From NCBI GenBank assembly GCA_013334325.1, contig JAAXXT010000010.1, forward strand, positions 1-64,000: 64,000 nucleotides of DNA. The letters are read 5' to 3'. This document shows positions 17,409 through 28,188 of the stretch, in pieces. The first letter of the stretch is position 1, and every line of letters starts with the position of its first letter. The notes under the pieces are model-generated. The model saw only the letters and a program-made list of their open reading frames with translations. It did no database searches and was not told the origin of the DNA. Position numbers and translations under genes: made by a program. This DNA comes from Erysipelotrichaceae bacterium (GTDB lineage: Bacteria; Bacillota_I; Bacilli_A; Erysipelotrichales; Erysipelotrichaceae).

Positions 17409-17530
17409 AAGGGTTCTTCTTTCAATGTGTGAGATGATGTCAATAGACTATCACTTTAACTTGGTCCTTGTCAATGAAAGACAAGGTCTCAAGTATGTTA
17501 TAATCAATCCATTATAAATAAGGAGATTCT

Positions 17531-18442
17531 ATGCAGAAACTCACACTAAGAGTCATACTTGCTTTCTTAGCGGTCTATCTATTTTGGGGAGGAACTTATG
17601 TCGCCATTAAATTGGGACTAGAGTCTTTTCCACCTATGCTATTGGCTGGAACCCGTCATTTTACAGCGGGAATCTTTATGTTGAGTGTGGCTCTTTTTCG
17701 TAAAGATGCTTTCCCAAAAGCTAAAGAGATGATGTTTTCTGCGTTGATTGGATTGATGATGCTTTTAATAGGAAATGGACTCGTTACTTTAACTGAACAA
17801 ACTGTCCCAAGTAGTATCGTATCTTTGTTGATAGGAGCGGTACCGCTTTGGATCATCATATTGAATTGGAGCTTTGGAGATAAGAAACGACCTACGATCT
17901 ATCATTTATTAGGCGTTACATTAGGCTTGATAGGGATCGCTTTTCTAGTATTCCAGTCTCAACAAGATGGGATCACTCATTTTGATCCTTTAGGGATCTT
18001 CTTGATTCTAGTGGCGGCCATCTCATGGGCCGCAGGATCCTTGGTGTCTCGATATGCACCTATCCCTAAATCGCCATATATGAATCTTTCTTTTCAAATG
18101 TTAAGTGGGGGCTTTGCCTTGTTTATTGCCTCGTTTATACGTCAAGAATGGGTTGGTTTTGATGTGATGAAAGTAACGTCTAATGCGTGGATCTCATTAG
18201 GTTATCTTATCTTCTTTGGATCGATCCTAGGTTATAGTGCCTATATTTGGTTACTTAGAAATGTGAATCCTACGTGGGTATCGACCTATGCCTTCGTTAA
18301 TCCTGTAGTGGCTGTTTTCTTAGGATGGTTGCTTGCGAAAGAAAGCTTATCGATCAATGCCTTGATCGCAGCGGCCATCATCATCATCTCAATTGTCTTT
18401 ATGACCTTTCCTTTTAAAAAGAAAGCCTATTCACTAAAATAG
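17531..18442 (+). CDS. DMT/EamA family transporter
   Basis: Ten-TM-like, 'YLFWGGTYVAIKLGLESFPPMLLAGTRHFTAG' and second EamA repeat. Confidence 0.88.
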   Translation: MQKLTLRVILAFLAVYLFWGGTYVAIKLGLESFPPMLLAGTRHFTAGIFMLSVALFRKDAFPKAKEMMFSALIGLMMLLIGNGLVTLTEQTVPSSIVSLLIGAVPLWIIILNWSFGDKKRPTIYHLLGVTLGLIGIAFLVFQSQQDGITHFDPLGIFLILVAAISWAAGSLVSRYAPIPKSPYMNLSFQMLSGGFALFIASFIRQEWVGFDVMKVTSNAWISLGYLIFFGSILGYSAYIWLLRNVNPTWVSTYAFVNPVVAVFLGWLLAKESLSINALIAAAIIIISIVFMTFPFKKKAYSLK

Positions 18443-18452
18443 GCTTTTTTAT
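18416..18452. terminator. Bidirectional terminator between convergent genes
   Basis: AAAGCCTATTcactaaAATAGGCTTTTTT inverted repeat. Confidence 0.65.
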
Positions 18453-18913
18453 TCGATATCGATAAGGTTGACCTTTTCTACCCCAACACAATCTCTAAGT
18501 GTACTCATCAGATCAGCCATACTTAGATTTAAACTCAAGATATCTAAAGTTAAGATCACACTGGCTTTCTCTCTAATAGGAACTGTTTGAGTGATGGTTA
18601 TGACGTTTGCCTCATGATCACTGATACAACGTAAGACTTCTGATAAGACCCCATGGGTATGGTTTAGAAGAAGGCTCATGACGGCTTTTCTAGAAGGTCC
18701 TACTTCTTCAGGCATAAACACATAGTCTTTGTATTTATAATAAGTAGATCGAGAAATATTTACTCGTTTACACGCTTCACTAACTTCTTTTACTTCACCA
18801 CTGTTGATCAATTGTCTCGCTAATATGACTTTCTCAAAGAAATCAGGTAGGATCTTTTTATCGACCAATAAGAGATTACGACTCATATCATAGCTTGGAG
18901 TAGCGGGTGCCAC
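18449..18913 (-). CDS. ACT domain-containing protein (UPF0735/PheB-like)
   Basis: N-terminal HTH-like 'VSEACKRVNISRSTYYKYKDYVF' and C-terminal ACT 'ANVITITQTVPIREKASVILTLDI'. Confidence 0.8.
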   Translation of the reverse strand: MAPATPSYDMSRNLLLVDKKILPDFFEKVILARQLINSGEVKEVSEACKRVNISRSTYYKYKDYVFMPEEVGPSRKAVMSLLLNHTHGVLSEVLRCISDHEANVITITQTVPIREKASVILTLDILSLNLSMADLMSTLRDCVGVEKVNLIDIE

Positions 18914-19766
18914 TCGTGTCTAGTTGTAGTTCTATGAGCTTGAATTCATGACGTAAGTGTTTAAGTTTTTCTTGAATAGGAAGAATATCGATAGGGCCTT
19001 GATGAAGAAAGCCTATGGTAGGTCCAGCACCTGAGATATAGGTTCCTTTGATATTAAAGGATTCTAAGATCGCCAATACAGATTCAGATTGATAGATCAA
19101 AGGATATCGATAAGGATGATGAAGCGTATCTTGGATACAGACATCGATTTGAGCTTGATCGCCTTTTTCTATGGCTCTAAGAAGTAAAGGTAATCGAGAT
19201 AGATTATGGACCACATCTTTCATAATGATCTTCTCAGGGAGGGCTAATCGAGTCAATGAGGTCAATAATTCAAAATCAGGAACGATAAAATAGAAATGAA
19301 GATCTTGATGAACAGGATAATGTTCAGTGATGATTTTTTTATCATCGATCAATGAAGCACAGAGTCCTCCATATAAAGCAGGACATACATTATCAGGATG
19401 ACCTTCATAGAGACTCGCAGCCAAAGCGATATCGCTCATCTCAAAAGGGATCTCATGAAGCAGATGAGCACAGATCATCCCAGCGATGATGAATATCGCA
19501 CTACTGCCTAATCCTCGAGCCACTGGGACATCGGATTGGATGGAGATGCTTAAGGTCTTAGGTTTCAGTTTAAGCTCATGAACTCGATGAAGATAGGCCT
19601 TATGAAAGAGATTGTTTTCGTTGGCGTAAGCCACTGGACAACCTTGGATACTAAATTCTGTGCTTTCTGATACGTTAAAGGTCGCATAGAGCTGTAATGC
19701 GATGCCTAAGGTATCAAAACCAGGCCCAAGATTAGCGGATGTTGCGGGTACTCTAATGGTGATCAT
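18888..19766 (-). CDS. thrB: Homoserine kinase
   Basis: 'VPATSANLGPGFDTLGIAL', 'VPVARGLGSSA' GHMP motif, 'GTYISGAGPTI'. Confidence 0.93.
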   Translation of the reverse strand: MITIRVPATSANLGPGFDTLGIALQLYATFNVSESTEFSIQGCPVAYANENNLFHKAYLHRVHELKLKPKTLSISIQSDVPVARGLGSSAIFIIAGMICAHLLHEIPFEMSDIALAASLYEGHPDNVCPALYGGLCASLIDDKKIITEHYPVHQDLHFYFIVPDFELLTSLTRLALPEKIIMKDVVHNLSRLPLLLRAIEKGDQAQIDVCIQDTLHHPYRYPLIYQSESVLAILESFNIKGTYISGAGPTIGFLHQGPIDILPIQEKLKHLRHEFKLIELQLDTSGTRYSKL

Positions 19767-21207
19767 GGGACTCCTTTTCTTTCACCAGCGCATATAGCGC
19801 TTCTTTATCAACCGTCAATGGATGACGGATGGGTTCATGTCTTAAATGACTTAGCTTGTGTGGACAAGCCTGTTGATTAAAATTCTTAAGTCTTTCTAGA
19901 TTATCGAAATCATCACTACTGATGGATTGATGAAGGGCTTTAAGCACAGTAGAAGGAAACTTAAAGGGAGAAGCTGTCGCACATACGATCATGGGTTCTT
20001 GACCTAAATGATTCAATGCTGCTTTGACTCCAATCGCTGTATGAGGATCTACTAAGGTTTTGAAGTCTTGATAGAGTTCATAAATAGTGCTTTCAACTTG
20101 ATCTGAAGGAATCATATCAGCGATAAAGACACTTTGAATTTTTTGTTTTAGGTCTAGGGGTACTTGATAAGATCCTTGATTGTTTAATTGATCCATCAAA
20201 GAAGAAATCAAGGCATCATCTCTGTGGCTTAATAAAGCCAATAGTCTTTCTAGATTACTTGAGACTAGGATATCCATAGAAGGAGAACTTGTCTGATAGA
20301 AAGGTCGTAATCTATTGTATAACCCGCTTTGTATAAACTCCGTTAAGACTTGGTTCTCATTGGATGCACAAATCAAATGCTTGATCGGTAAACCACTTAG
20401 TTTAGCCAAATATCCCGCTAAGATATTCCCAAAATTACCAGAAGGAACACTGAAGGATACTTCATCGCCTAAGGAGATTTTATGGTTTCTTATTAAATCA
20501 AAGTAAGCTTTAAAGTAATAGGTCAATTGAGGAATCAAACGACCTATGTTGATGGAGTTGGCAGAAGACAAGGCAATCTTGAAATCAGAAGCGTGGGTAA
20601 ATATGTTTTTGACTGCCCTTTGGGCATCATCGAAGTTCCCGTCGATCCCATACACGAAAGTATTGTTTCCTTGTGATGAAGTCATCTGTCTTTTTTGGAT
20701 CTCACTGATGCCTATGGAAGGATAAAAGACGGTCATCGTAAACCCTTTGACGTTCTCAAAACCCGCTAAAGCTGCAGATCCTGTATCGCCTGACGTAGCC
20801 GTCAAGATATGGGTCGTTTCTTCTAGTTTAAGCACCTCTTTGGCTTTCGCCATAAGATGAGGCAAGATCGATAAGGCAACATCTTTAAAAGCAGCGGTAG
20901 GTCCATGATAAAGCTCTAATATGGTCAGTTTACCACATTGAGTAGAAGGGGTTATTTCTTCACATTCAAACTTAGAATCAAAGGCTAGATCCACCAAGTG
21001 TTCAATGGTTTCTTTCCCATAGTCATCAAAGTAGGCATTTAAGATCTCTGTCATCAATTGTTTAAAAGAAAAATCTTTTAGGTGATCCAAATTAAAAGTA
21101 GGTATCATTTCAGGTAGATAAAGACCCCCATCTTTCGCCAATCCTTCTAATATGGCTTGATGACTATTAACACTGTGTTTTGAGTTTCGAGTTGAGGTAT
21201 ATTTCAT
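19753..21207 (-). CDS. thrC: Threonine synthase
   Basis: 'YHGPTAAFKDVALSILPHLM' PLP Lys, 'TATSGDTGSAALAGF', 'VPSGNFGNILAGYLA'. Confidence 0.94.
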   Translation of the reverse strand: MKYTSTRNSKHSVNSHQAILEGLAKDGGLYLPEMIPTFNLDHLKDFSFKQLMTEILNAYFDDYGKETIEHLVDLAFDSKFECEEITPSTQCGKLTILELYHGPTAAFKDVALSILPHLMAKAKEVLKLEETTHILTATSGDTGSAALAGFENVKGFTMTVFYPSIGISEIQKRQMTSSQGNNTFVYGIDGNFDDAQRAVKNIFTHASDFKIALSSANSINIGRLIPQLTYYFKAYFDLIRNHKISLGDEVSFSVPSGNFGNILAGYLAKLSGLPIKHLICASNENQVLTEFIQSGLYNRLRPFYQTSSPSMDILVSSNLERLLALLSHRDDALISSLMDQLNNQGSYQVPLDLKQKIQSVFIADMIPSDQVESTIYELYQDFKTLVDPHTAIGVKAALNHLGQEPMIVCATASPFKFPSTVLKALHQSISSDDFDNLERLKNFNQQACPHKLSHLRHEPIRHPLTVDKEALYALVKEKESHDHH

Positions 21208-21283
21208 GGTTGTTTGTTGAGTTGTTTCTCACTCTATGATAAAATGTTTCTCATAGAAATACAAGTGTATTCGAAATAAAGAC

Positions 21284-22435
21284 ATGAAAAAACTAAACAT
21301 TGGATTATTAGGCTACGGCACTGTAGGTAAAGCTGTGGCTACATTGCTACAAGAACAAGAAAACATGAACCTTCATGGTATTTTTAGACGATCGGGGAAA
21401 GCAGATGAATCCATCATGACTGATCTAGTCGATGATCTTCTTTTAAATCCACAGATCGATGTGATCGTAGAAGCAATGGGAGGTTTGATTCCTGCTTATG
21501 ACTACATCAAGAAAGCCATTTTAAATGGGAAACATGTGGTCACTGCGAATAAAGCATTGATCAATGCCTATGGAGAAGAACTCAATCAATTGGCACTAAC
21601 ACAAAATGTTTCTTTGATGTTTAGTGCAGCGTGTGGAGGAGGCATTCCTTTCTTACCTACGATGATCTCTCATACAACACCCATTAGAAAAGTAGGAGGT
21701 ATCCTTAACGGAACCACCAACTTCATCATCGATAAGATGGAACGTGAACATCTAAGTTTTAGTGACGCTTTGAAACAAGCCCAATCAAGTGGATACGCAG
21801 AAGCAGATCCTTCTAATGATCTCAATGGGATCGATACGATGTATAAACTAAGATTGGCTTTAGCCATTGGGATGCATACTTGGATCGATCTAGAATCGAT
21901 CGATGTTGAAGGTATAGCTCATCTTAAAGACATAGACATCAAATATTTTACTCAACAGAAATATAAGTGTCGATTGATGGCTTATGGGGAAAAGACAGTT
22001 AAAGGATTCATAGCTTGTGTAGAACCTAGTCTTGTAGAATTAAGTTCTTTAGAAGCTCGTACTATAGAAAACAACAATCTAACTTGGTTTGAAAATAAAG
22101 ATCTTCAACGCTTTGAACTCAGTGGACAAGGGGCAGGGGGCTTACCTACTGCAAGCAATGTCTTAAGAGATCTTAATTCTATGATTGAGAAGACCTCTTA
22201 TACTTTACCTTCTGTGATGAATGAAGATCAAGCTGACAATCAATTGGATCATCAAAACTATCTCATAAGGACTCCTATCGATCTCAATTCTCCTTTTCTT
22301 GAGAAATATACTGGTCAAAGTAGAGTCTTCTCAGGGGTGCTTTATCGAACCTTATATGAAGTACCCGTAAATGAAATGCATAAAGAAGTGCTTAGATTAA
22401 GAGAAAAAAACGAAGTATTCTTCGCTAGAACATAA
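21284..22435 (+). CDS. hom: Homoserine dehydrogenase
   Basis: 'IGLLGYGTVGKAVATLL', 'VVTANKALINAYG', 'GILNGTTNFIIDKME'. Confidence 0.93.
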   Translation: MKKLNIGLLGYGTVGKAVATLLQEQENMNLHGIFRRSGKADESIMTDLVDDLLLNPQIDVIVEAMGGLIPAYDYIKKAILNGKHVVTANKALINAYGEELNQLALTQNVSLMFSAACGGGIPFLPTMISHTTPIRKVGGILNGTTNFIIDKMEREHLSFSDALKQAQSSGYAEADPSNDLNGIDTMYKLRLALAIGMHTWIDLESIDVEGIAHLKDIDIKYFTQQKYKCRLMAYGEKTVKGFIACVEPSLVELSSLEARTIENNNLTWFENKDLQRFELSGQGAGGLPTASNVLRDLNSMIEKTSYTLPSVMNEDQADNQLDHQNYLIRTPIDLNSPFLEKYTGQSRVFSGVLYRTLYEVPVNEMHKEVLRLREKNEVFFART

Positions 22436-22444
22436 GGAGCTTGT

Positions 22445-23761
22445 ATGAAAGTAAGTAAATTTGGGGGTTCATCCTTAGCGAATGCCCAGCAATTCAATAA
22501 AGTTAAAAACATCGTTTTAAGTGATCCTTCTCGACAAGTGATCGTAGTATCTGCCTTAGGTAAGGAAAATAACCAAGACCATAAGATCACTGATCTTCTT
22601 TATTTGACCCATGCCCATTTGACCTATGGGGTCAGTGTCGATGAGATCTTTGAAGAGATAAGACAAAAACATTTAGGGGTTCATCATGAGCTCGGGTTAT
22701 CTTTTGATTTAGAAGGAGAGCTTACTAAAATAAGAAGCAGTTTAAGAAAAAATATGGACATCGATGAATTGGTTTCTCGTGGAGAATATTTAAGTGCTTG
22801 TTTAATGGCGTCTTTCTTAGGCTTTGACTTCATCGATGCGAAAGATGTCATCTGTATAGACTATAATGGTCAAGTCGATTTAGAGAAGACCTATCTTAAA
22901 ATAAGAGAAGTTTTTTCACAGCATCCAAAAATCGTCATCCCTGGTTTTTATGGGGTCTTACCAAACGGAAAAATCAAAGTTATGAGTCGAGGAGGATCTG
23001 ATATCACGGGATCTTTGGTTGCGGCTGCCTTAGATGCGGAGGTCTATGAAAACTGGACTGATGTGTCAGGGATCCTGATGGCTGATCCTAGGATCGTTCC
23101 TAGTGCCAAGTCTATTCATAAACTGACCTTCGCTGAACTAAGAGAGATGGCGTTTATGGGAGCTTCTGTCTTACACGAAGAATCCATTCAGCCTGTCAAA
23201 GAAAAAAATATCCCACTCAATATACGAAACACCAATGAACCTGATCATCCTGGAACCATGATTCTATCTCAGATCGATGAAGCATCCAATAAGGCACATT
23301 TCATCACAGGAGTGACTGGTAGACAAGACTTTACGGTCTTAAGCGTTTATAAAGAACACATCGCAAAAGCACCAAGTATGATAAGAGATGTCTTAGAGAT
23401 CTTAGAACGCTTTGAATGTCCACTAGAACACTTGACCATGGGTATCGATAGTTTCACCATCGTCTGTGCCACCTCAAACATCAAAGAGCGCCTTTATGAC
23501 ATCATCTCAGACATCAAAAAACAATGTTTACCTGATAAGGTCATCGTTGAGGAAGACTTAGCTCTTATCGCTGTCGTAGGACGCCAAATGAAGGAAACCC
23601 CTGGAGTATCTGGAAGACTCTTTAGTGCCATGGGACAACACAGCATCAACATCCGTATGATCGCTCAAGGTACAGATGAGATCAGCATCATCGTTGGGAT
23701 AAGCAATCAAGACTTCAATAAAACCATCCAAGTTCTTTACGAAAAGTTCATAGGACAATAA
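22445..23761 (+). CDS. lysC: Aspartate kinase (with ACT domains)
   Basis: 'VSKFGGSSLANAQQF', 'SRGGSDITGSLVAAALDAEVYENWTDVSGI', C-terminal ACT. Confidence 0.93.
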   Translation: MKVSKFGGSSLANAQQFNKVKNIVLSDPSRQVIVVSALGKENNQDHKITDLLYLTHAHLTYGVSVDEIFEEIRQKHLGVHHELGLSFDLEGELTKIRSSLRKNMDIDELVSRGEYLSACLMASFLGFDFIDAKDVICIDYNGQVDLEKTYLKIREVFSQHPKIVIPGFYGVLPNGKIKVMSRGGSDITGSLVAAALDAEVYENWTDVSGILMADPRIVPSAKSIHKLTFAELREMAFMGASVLHEESIQPVKEKNIPLNIRNTNEPDHPGTMILSQIDEASNKAHFITGVTGRQDFTVLSVYKEHIAKAPSMIRDVLEILERFECPLEHLTMGIDSFTIVCATSNIKERLYDIISDIKKQCLPDKVIVEEDLALIAVVGRQMKETPGVSGRLFSAMGQHSINIRMIAQGTDEISIIVGISNQDFNKTIQVLYEKFIGQ

Positions 23762-23762
23762 A

Positions 23763-23800
23763 CAAAACACACAGGATAAAGTCAGTCCTGTGTGTTTCTT
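23763..23800 (+). terminator. Rho-independent terminator
   Basis: AAACACACAGGA...TCCTGTGTGTTT inverted repeat. Confidence 0.65.
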
Positions 23801-23841
23801 TAAGATATGGCTCGTGATAAAATAGTACCAAGGAGAACCTT

Positions 23842-25332
23842 ATGAATAAAGAACAAGCCTTAAAAGATCATCAAGCCTATCAAGAAAGAGTCGCAGCCTA
23901 TACCTTAGCCCTTACGACCCTAAACTGGGACGCCTATACGATTGCCCCTAAAAAAGGAGGACCTTATAGAAATAAGATGGCATCTTATCTATCGGGTGAG
24001 CTCTTTTCGATCACCACAGATCCTGCAGTGATCGATAGATTAGATCTGATGAGTACTTTCGATTATGACGAAGTCACCAATCGAGAAGTCGCTCAAATGA
24101 GAAAAGAAATCAATAAGACCCGTTATATTCCAAAGGATGTTTATGTGGCCTATAATAATCTGGTCATGGACGCCAATGATGTCTGGGAAGAAGCGAAAGC
24201 AACTTCTAATTATGCCTTATTTAAACCTGTATTAAAAAAACTTATTGAACAAACCAAGTTGGTTGTCTCTTATCGAAAAGACCCACGGCCTGTGTATGAA
24301 CAACTTCTGGATGATTTTGAGACCAATATGTCGACCAAAGAATATGATGCGTTTTTTGATAAACTCAGAGATGATATCGTTCCTTTGATCCATAAGATCA
24401 AAGAGAAACATTTGACTCGTCCTACATGGTTAAGTGAACAAATTCCTTTATCTCAGCAAGCCGCTGTCGTTGAAAGACTTGCGAAGTTTCTCGATTATTC
24501 AAAAGACAGTGGACAGATCAGTCTTTCGGTCCATCCTTTCTCTCAAGATTTCTCAGCTCATGATAATCGAGTTACTGTGAGATATCATGAAGATAACTTT
24601 ACCTCAAGTATCTTTGCCTTGATTCATGAAGTAGGTCATGCGACCTATAATGGACAGGTCAATGAAGCTTATGATGGACGCTATATTCGTAAATCTATGA
24701 CCTTTGGGATGCATGAATCTCAATCACGTTTCTTAGAAAATATGTTGGGAAGAAGCACTGCGTTTTGGGAACCACTCTATGAAGATGTCGTTAAGATGGT
24801 GCCTGCTTTAAAGAAAGTTTCTTTGAAAGAATTTGTAGAAGGCATCAATTTCGTTCAACCTTCCTTGATCCGTATCGAAGCTGATGAGCTTACTTATCCT
24901 CTTCATGTCATGGTTAGATATGAGATCGAAAAAGGTCTCTTTAATGGGACACTAGACGTAGAGAATCTAGATAAAGTATGGGCCGATAAGATCGAAGAGT
25001 ACTTGGGAGTACGTCCTCAAAACGCAGCTCAAGGGGTCCTTCAAGATGTCCATTGGTCAGGTGCGATGTTTGGTTATTTCCCTACCTATGCCCTAGGATC
25101 AGCCTATAGTGCTCAATGGATGAAAGCCTTAAGAAAAGATATTGATGTTGAAAAAGCCTTAAGAGAAAATCAGTTTACCCTTATCAAAGCGTGGCTCAAA
25201 GAGAAGATCCATACCCATGGGGGTGTCTATGAACCATCTGAGTTGATGATCAAAGTCACAGGAGAAAAGTTTAATCCTCAATACTATGTCGATTATCTTA
25301 AAGACAAAGTCACCAAGCTTTATCATCTATAA
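23842..25332 (+). CDS. M32 family carboxypeptidase
   Basis: 'FALIHEVGHATYNGQV' HEXXH, 'MHESQSRFLENMLGRS'. Confidence 0.93.
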   Translation: MNKEQALKDHQAYQERVAAYTLALTTLNWDAYTIAPKKGGPYRNKMASYLSGELFSITTDPAVIDRLDLMSTFDYDEVTNREVAQMRKEINKTRYIPKDVYVAYNNLVMDANDVWEEAKATSNYALFKPVLKKLIEQTKLVVSYRKDPRPVYEQLLDDFETNMSTKEYDAFFDKLRDDIVPLIHKIKEKHLTRPTWLSEQIPLSQQAAVVERLAKFLDYSKDSGQISLSVHPFSQDFSAHDNRVTVRYHEDNFTSSIFALIHEVGHATYNGQVNEAYDGRYIRKSMTFGMHESQSRFLENMLGRSTAFWEPLYEDVVKMVPALKKVSLKEFVEGINFVQPSLIRIEADELTYPLHVMVRYEIEKGLFNGTLDVENLDKVWADKIEEYLGVRPQNAAQGVLQDVHWSGAMFGYFPTYALGSAYSAQWMKALRKDIDVEKALRENQFTLIKAWLKEKIHTHGGVYEPSELMIKVTGEKFNPQYYVDYLKDKVTKLYHL

Positions 25333-25410
25333 AAGTAATGGAAGAAACATCGTTTCTTCCTTTTTTATAAAGAGATGTTTTGGCTTTTTAAGGCAAGGGA
25401 GTGACTGTGC

Positions 25411-25416
25411 TATAAT
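25411..25416 (+). promoter_or_regulatory. Extended -10 promoter of Dlt-like acylation operon
   Basis: GTGC-TATAAT 30 nt upstream of the first ATG. Confidence 0.5.
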
Positions 25417-25445
25417 AAAAGCAACCAAAAGTACAGGAAAGAAAT

Positions 25446-26411
25446 ATGCTGAAAAAATACTTCAGTGCTTTAGTTATAATCCTTATTTCAGGTTCCTTCC
25501 TGTTGTTTTTTTGTGCAGAATTAAGCACTTACTATACAAACCAAATTGAACAAAAAGCTTTAGAAGCATCCTTGTCTTCGAAAGATAATTGGGTCGTTCC
25601 TTCAGTCGTAGGATCCTCTATGGGACTAGATAAGGTCTTTTCTCTAAAAGACATCAAAGGTGATCATCGTTTGATCAGTATGGGCACATCGATGAGTTTA
25701 GCAGGGATCGTAGATTCTCATCTTGATCGAATACACATCAATGCCTCTACAGGATCGATGAGTATTCAGACACTGTTTGTGATGAAATCTTATCTGGATA
25801 CACTAGGAATTGAAGTTCAAGAAAACGATGTGGTCAAGATCGATCTCAGTCCACTTATGTTTACTAAGAAAGCCTTAAGTATAGAAGTCTTAGTAAGTGC
25901 TTTAAGTTATCAAGACATCTATACTGTCGAAGAAGATCTTAGTGTACATCGTAATCTCTTAAGCCCTATAGCTGAATTCTATGGCTTAAAAAGCAAAGCC
26001 ATAGAAAAGGCCTTCACTACTTTTAAAACGATCATAGAAACAGGCTCAGTGGACGCCTTATTTGAGACAAGTCCTCATTCTTTCGAAAATACAGAAAAGT
26101 TCTTAGATTTTACTCAAAACAATACCGCACTATTAGAAGCCTTACTGATGAGCTATGAAGGTAAGAATCTGGTGGTAGATTTAATGTTTATGCATCCAGA
26201 TCTACAAAGCTCCATTGCCGCTCAACAGTTCAATACCTATGTCGATGAAAGATTGATTCCTTTTCTTAGTGTGAATGGGATCGCTTATCTGGATCATCGT
26301 GTGACCTATACTTTAAGTGATTTCGCAGATTCTACCCATCTCAATGGGAAAGCTCGATTAAAATACACCTCACTTATCGAAAGTGAACTCAAGGAGCTAG
26401 GGTATGAATGA
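25446..26411 (+). CDS. Membrane-anchored SGNH/DltD-like acyltransferase/hydrolase
   Basis: N-terminal TM; 'LISMGTSMSLAGI' nucleophile-Ser block and C-terminal 'DSTHLNGKARLKY' DxxH block. Confidence 0.7.
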   Translation: MLKKYFSALVIILISGSFLLFFCAELSTYYTNQIEQKALEASLSSKDNWVVPSVVGSSMGLDKVFSLKDIKGDHRLISMGTSMSLAGIVDSHLDRIHINASTGSMSIQTLFVMKSYLDTLGIEVQENDVVKIDLSPLMFTKKALSIEVLVSALSYQDIYTVEEDLSVHRNLLSPIAEFYGLKSKAIEKAFTTFKTIIETGSVDALFETSPHSFENTEKFLDFTQNNTALLEALLMSYEGKNLVVDLMFMHPDLQSSIAAQQFNTYVDERLIPFLSVNGIAYLDHRVTYTLSDFADSTHLNGKARLKYTSLIESELKELGYE

Positions 26412-28188
26412 TCTTCTAAAACAATTACTTGAACTTAAACCTCAAAATGAAGAATACACAGAGCTATTGAAATGGTCACGACGAATTGATAAACAAGGTT
26501 TAATTATAGAAAATGGTCCAAAAATTAAAGTAGCGGTATGTGGATCTCGTAATACCCAGTTCTTTACGAAGATCCTTCAAGTTTTCTTAATGAACCAAGC
26601 TCTTCAGGTTTCACTTTATGAAGGTGAATATGACAGTATACGCTATGAGATCTTAAATCCACAAAGTGATCTCTATCGCTTTCAACCAGAGATCTTGATT
26701 CTTTTGCCTAACACCAGTGATATCACCCGTTACCCAGCTCTATTAGATTCCTCTAAACAAGTCGATGATTTGGTTGAGGAGACCGCTGGATATTATCGCA
26801 AGCTTTGGGATACTGTGCTTACACAAAACCCTTGTGTCATCCTACAAGCTAACTTCGTTTTGCCTTTAGAGAATGCTTTGGATCAACTAGAAATCAATGT
26901 CCCTTATTCTAAGTCAGTTTTCTTAACGAAACTGAATCTGGCCTTGATGGATAAACCTAAACAAGTTCATTTGATTGATGAGAATGGTTTATCCAATGAG
27001 ATTGGTAAAATAAGATGGTTTGATCCTGCGAATACCTTCCTCAATAAAGCACCTTATGCCTATGAATATTTACCTCAAACTGTTTGGATCTACCTTCGTA
27101 AGATCATGTCTCTAAGAGGTACTTATCGTAAGGTCCTTGTGTTGGATCTCGACAATACCCTGTGGGGTGGTGTCATAGGGGATGATGGGGTAGAAGGCAT
27201 TCAATTGGATCCCAATAATGCGGTAGGAGAAGCCTACTTATCCTTTCAATCTACAGTCCTAAGTCTAAAAGAAAAAGGTGTTATCTTAGCCGTATGTTCG
27301 AAAAATGAAGAAAGCAACGCTAAACTAGGCTTTACTCATCCTAACATGCGTTTAAAGATCCAAGACATTGCTTGTTTTATCGCCAATTGGAAAGATAAGG
27401 CATCCAATCTAAGAACCATCGCAGAACGCCTAAACGTAAAAATAGATGCCTTGGTTTTCTTCGATGATAATCCTGCAGAACGTCTCATCGTTAAACAATT
27501 CTGTCCTGAAGTAGAAGTCATCGATGTCCCTGAAGATCCTTCTTTCTATTCAAGTGCTTTATATCACGCCCATGCCTTTGATTGGCCTCAAATCACCAAA
27601 GAAGATCTACTGAGAATCAAAGCTGTAGAAGGAGATCTTGAACGAGAAAATTTAAAGACACAGTTCGTAGATTATGAAGCTTATCTTAAGTCACTTGAGA
27701 TGAGTGCTGTCGCAGGACGAATAGGGACAGCTCAAATCGAACGTTTCGTTCAATTGACCAATAAATCCAATCAATTCAATTTAAGAACACAAAGAGTCTC
27801 TGAAGCGGATGTGATCGAGATGATGAAGGATGAGAATTGTGCCTGTATCAGTGTCGACTTAAGTGATCGTTTCTCTCCTTATGGGATCATTGCCTGTACC
27901 ATTCTAAAAAAACAAGGCTCAAACGCTTTCATCGAAAACTGGGTCATGAGTTGTCGGGTTCTTAATCGAGGGGTAGAAAGCTTAACCTTAGATCTTTTGG
28001 TTCTACAAGCCAAAGCATGGGGCTGTGATCATTTGATTGGAGAATATATCCCAAGTTTAAAAAACGAGATGGTTTCTCAACATTATCTTAAAATGGGATT
28101 TCATCTCATCAAAGAGAATACCTTTGAATTAGAGTTAATGTCTACTCAAGCATTAGAAAGTCATATCACTTTAAAGGAGACCTTATGA
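26404..28188 (+). CDS. FkbH-like HAD-IIIC family protein (predicted glyceryl-ACP loading enzyme)
   Basis: 'KVLVLDLDNTLWGGVIGDDG' HAD motif, 'VFFDDNPAERLIVKQFCPEV', 'LTNKSNQFNLRTQR' FkbH C-terminal signature. Confidence 0.9.
   Translation: MNDLLKQLLELKPQNEEYTELLKWSRRIDKQGLIIENGPKIKVAVCGSRNTQFFTKILQVFLMNQALQVSLYEGEYDSIRYEILNPQSDLYRFQPEILILLPNTSDITRYPALLDSSKQVDDLVEETAGYYRKLWDTVLTQNPCVILQANFVLPLENALDQLEINVPYSKSVFLTKLNLALMDKPKQVHLIDENGLSNEIGKIRWFDPANTFLNKAPYAYEYLPQTVWIYLRKIMSLRGTYRKVLVLDLDNTLWGGVIGDDGVEGIQLDPNNAVGEAYLSFQSTVLSLKEKGVILAVCSKNEESNAKLGFTHPNMRLKIQDIACFIANWKDKASNLRTIAERLNVKIDALVFFDDNPAERLIVKQFCPEVEVIDVPEDPSFYSSALYHAHAFDWPQITKEDLLRIKAVEGDLERENLKTQFVDYEAYLKSLEMSAVAGRIGTAQIERFVQLTNKSNQFNLRTQRVSEADVIEMMKDENCACISVDLSDRFSPYGIIACTILKKQGSNAFIENWVMSCRVLNRGVESLTLDLLVLQAKAWGCDHLIGEYIPSLKNEMVSQHYLKMGFHLIKENTFELELMSTQALESHITLKETL

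Noticed and set aside
21208-21283. T-box or amino-acid riboswitch between thrC and hom
   Set aside because: Only 76 bp in a divergent promoter region; no T-box (AGGGTGG) or lysine-riboswitch elements seen.
25286-25549. 87-aa ORF between M32 peptidase and SGNH gene
   Set aside because: Spans the terminator/promoter region and overlaps two well-supported genes in another frame.
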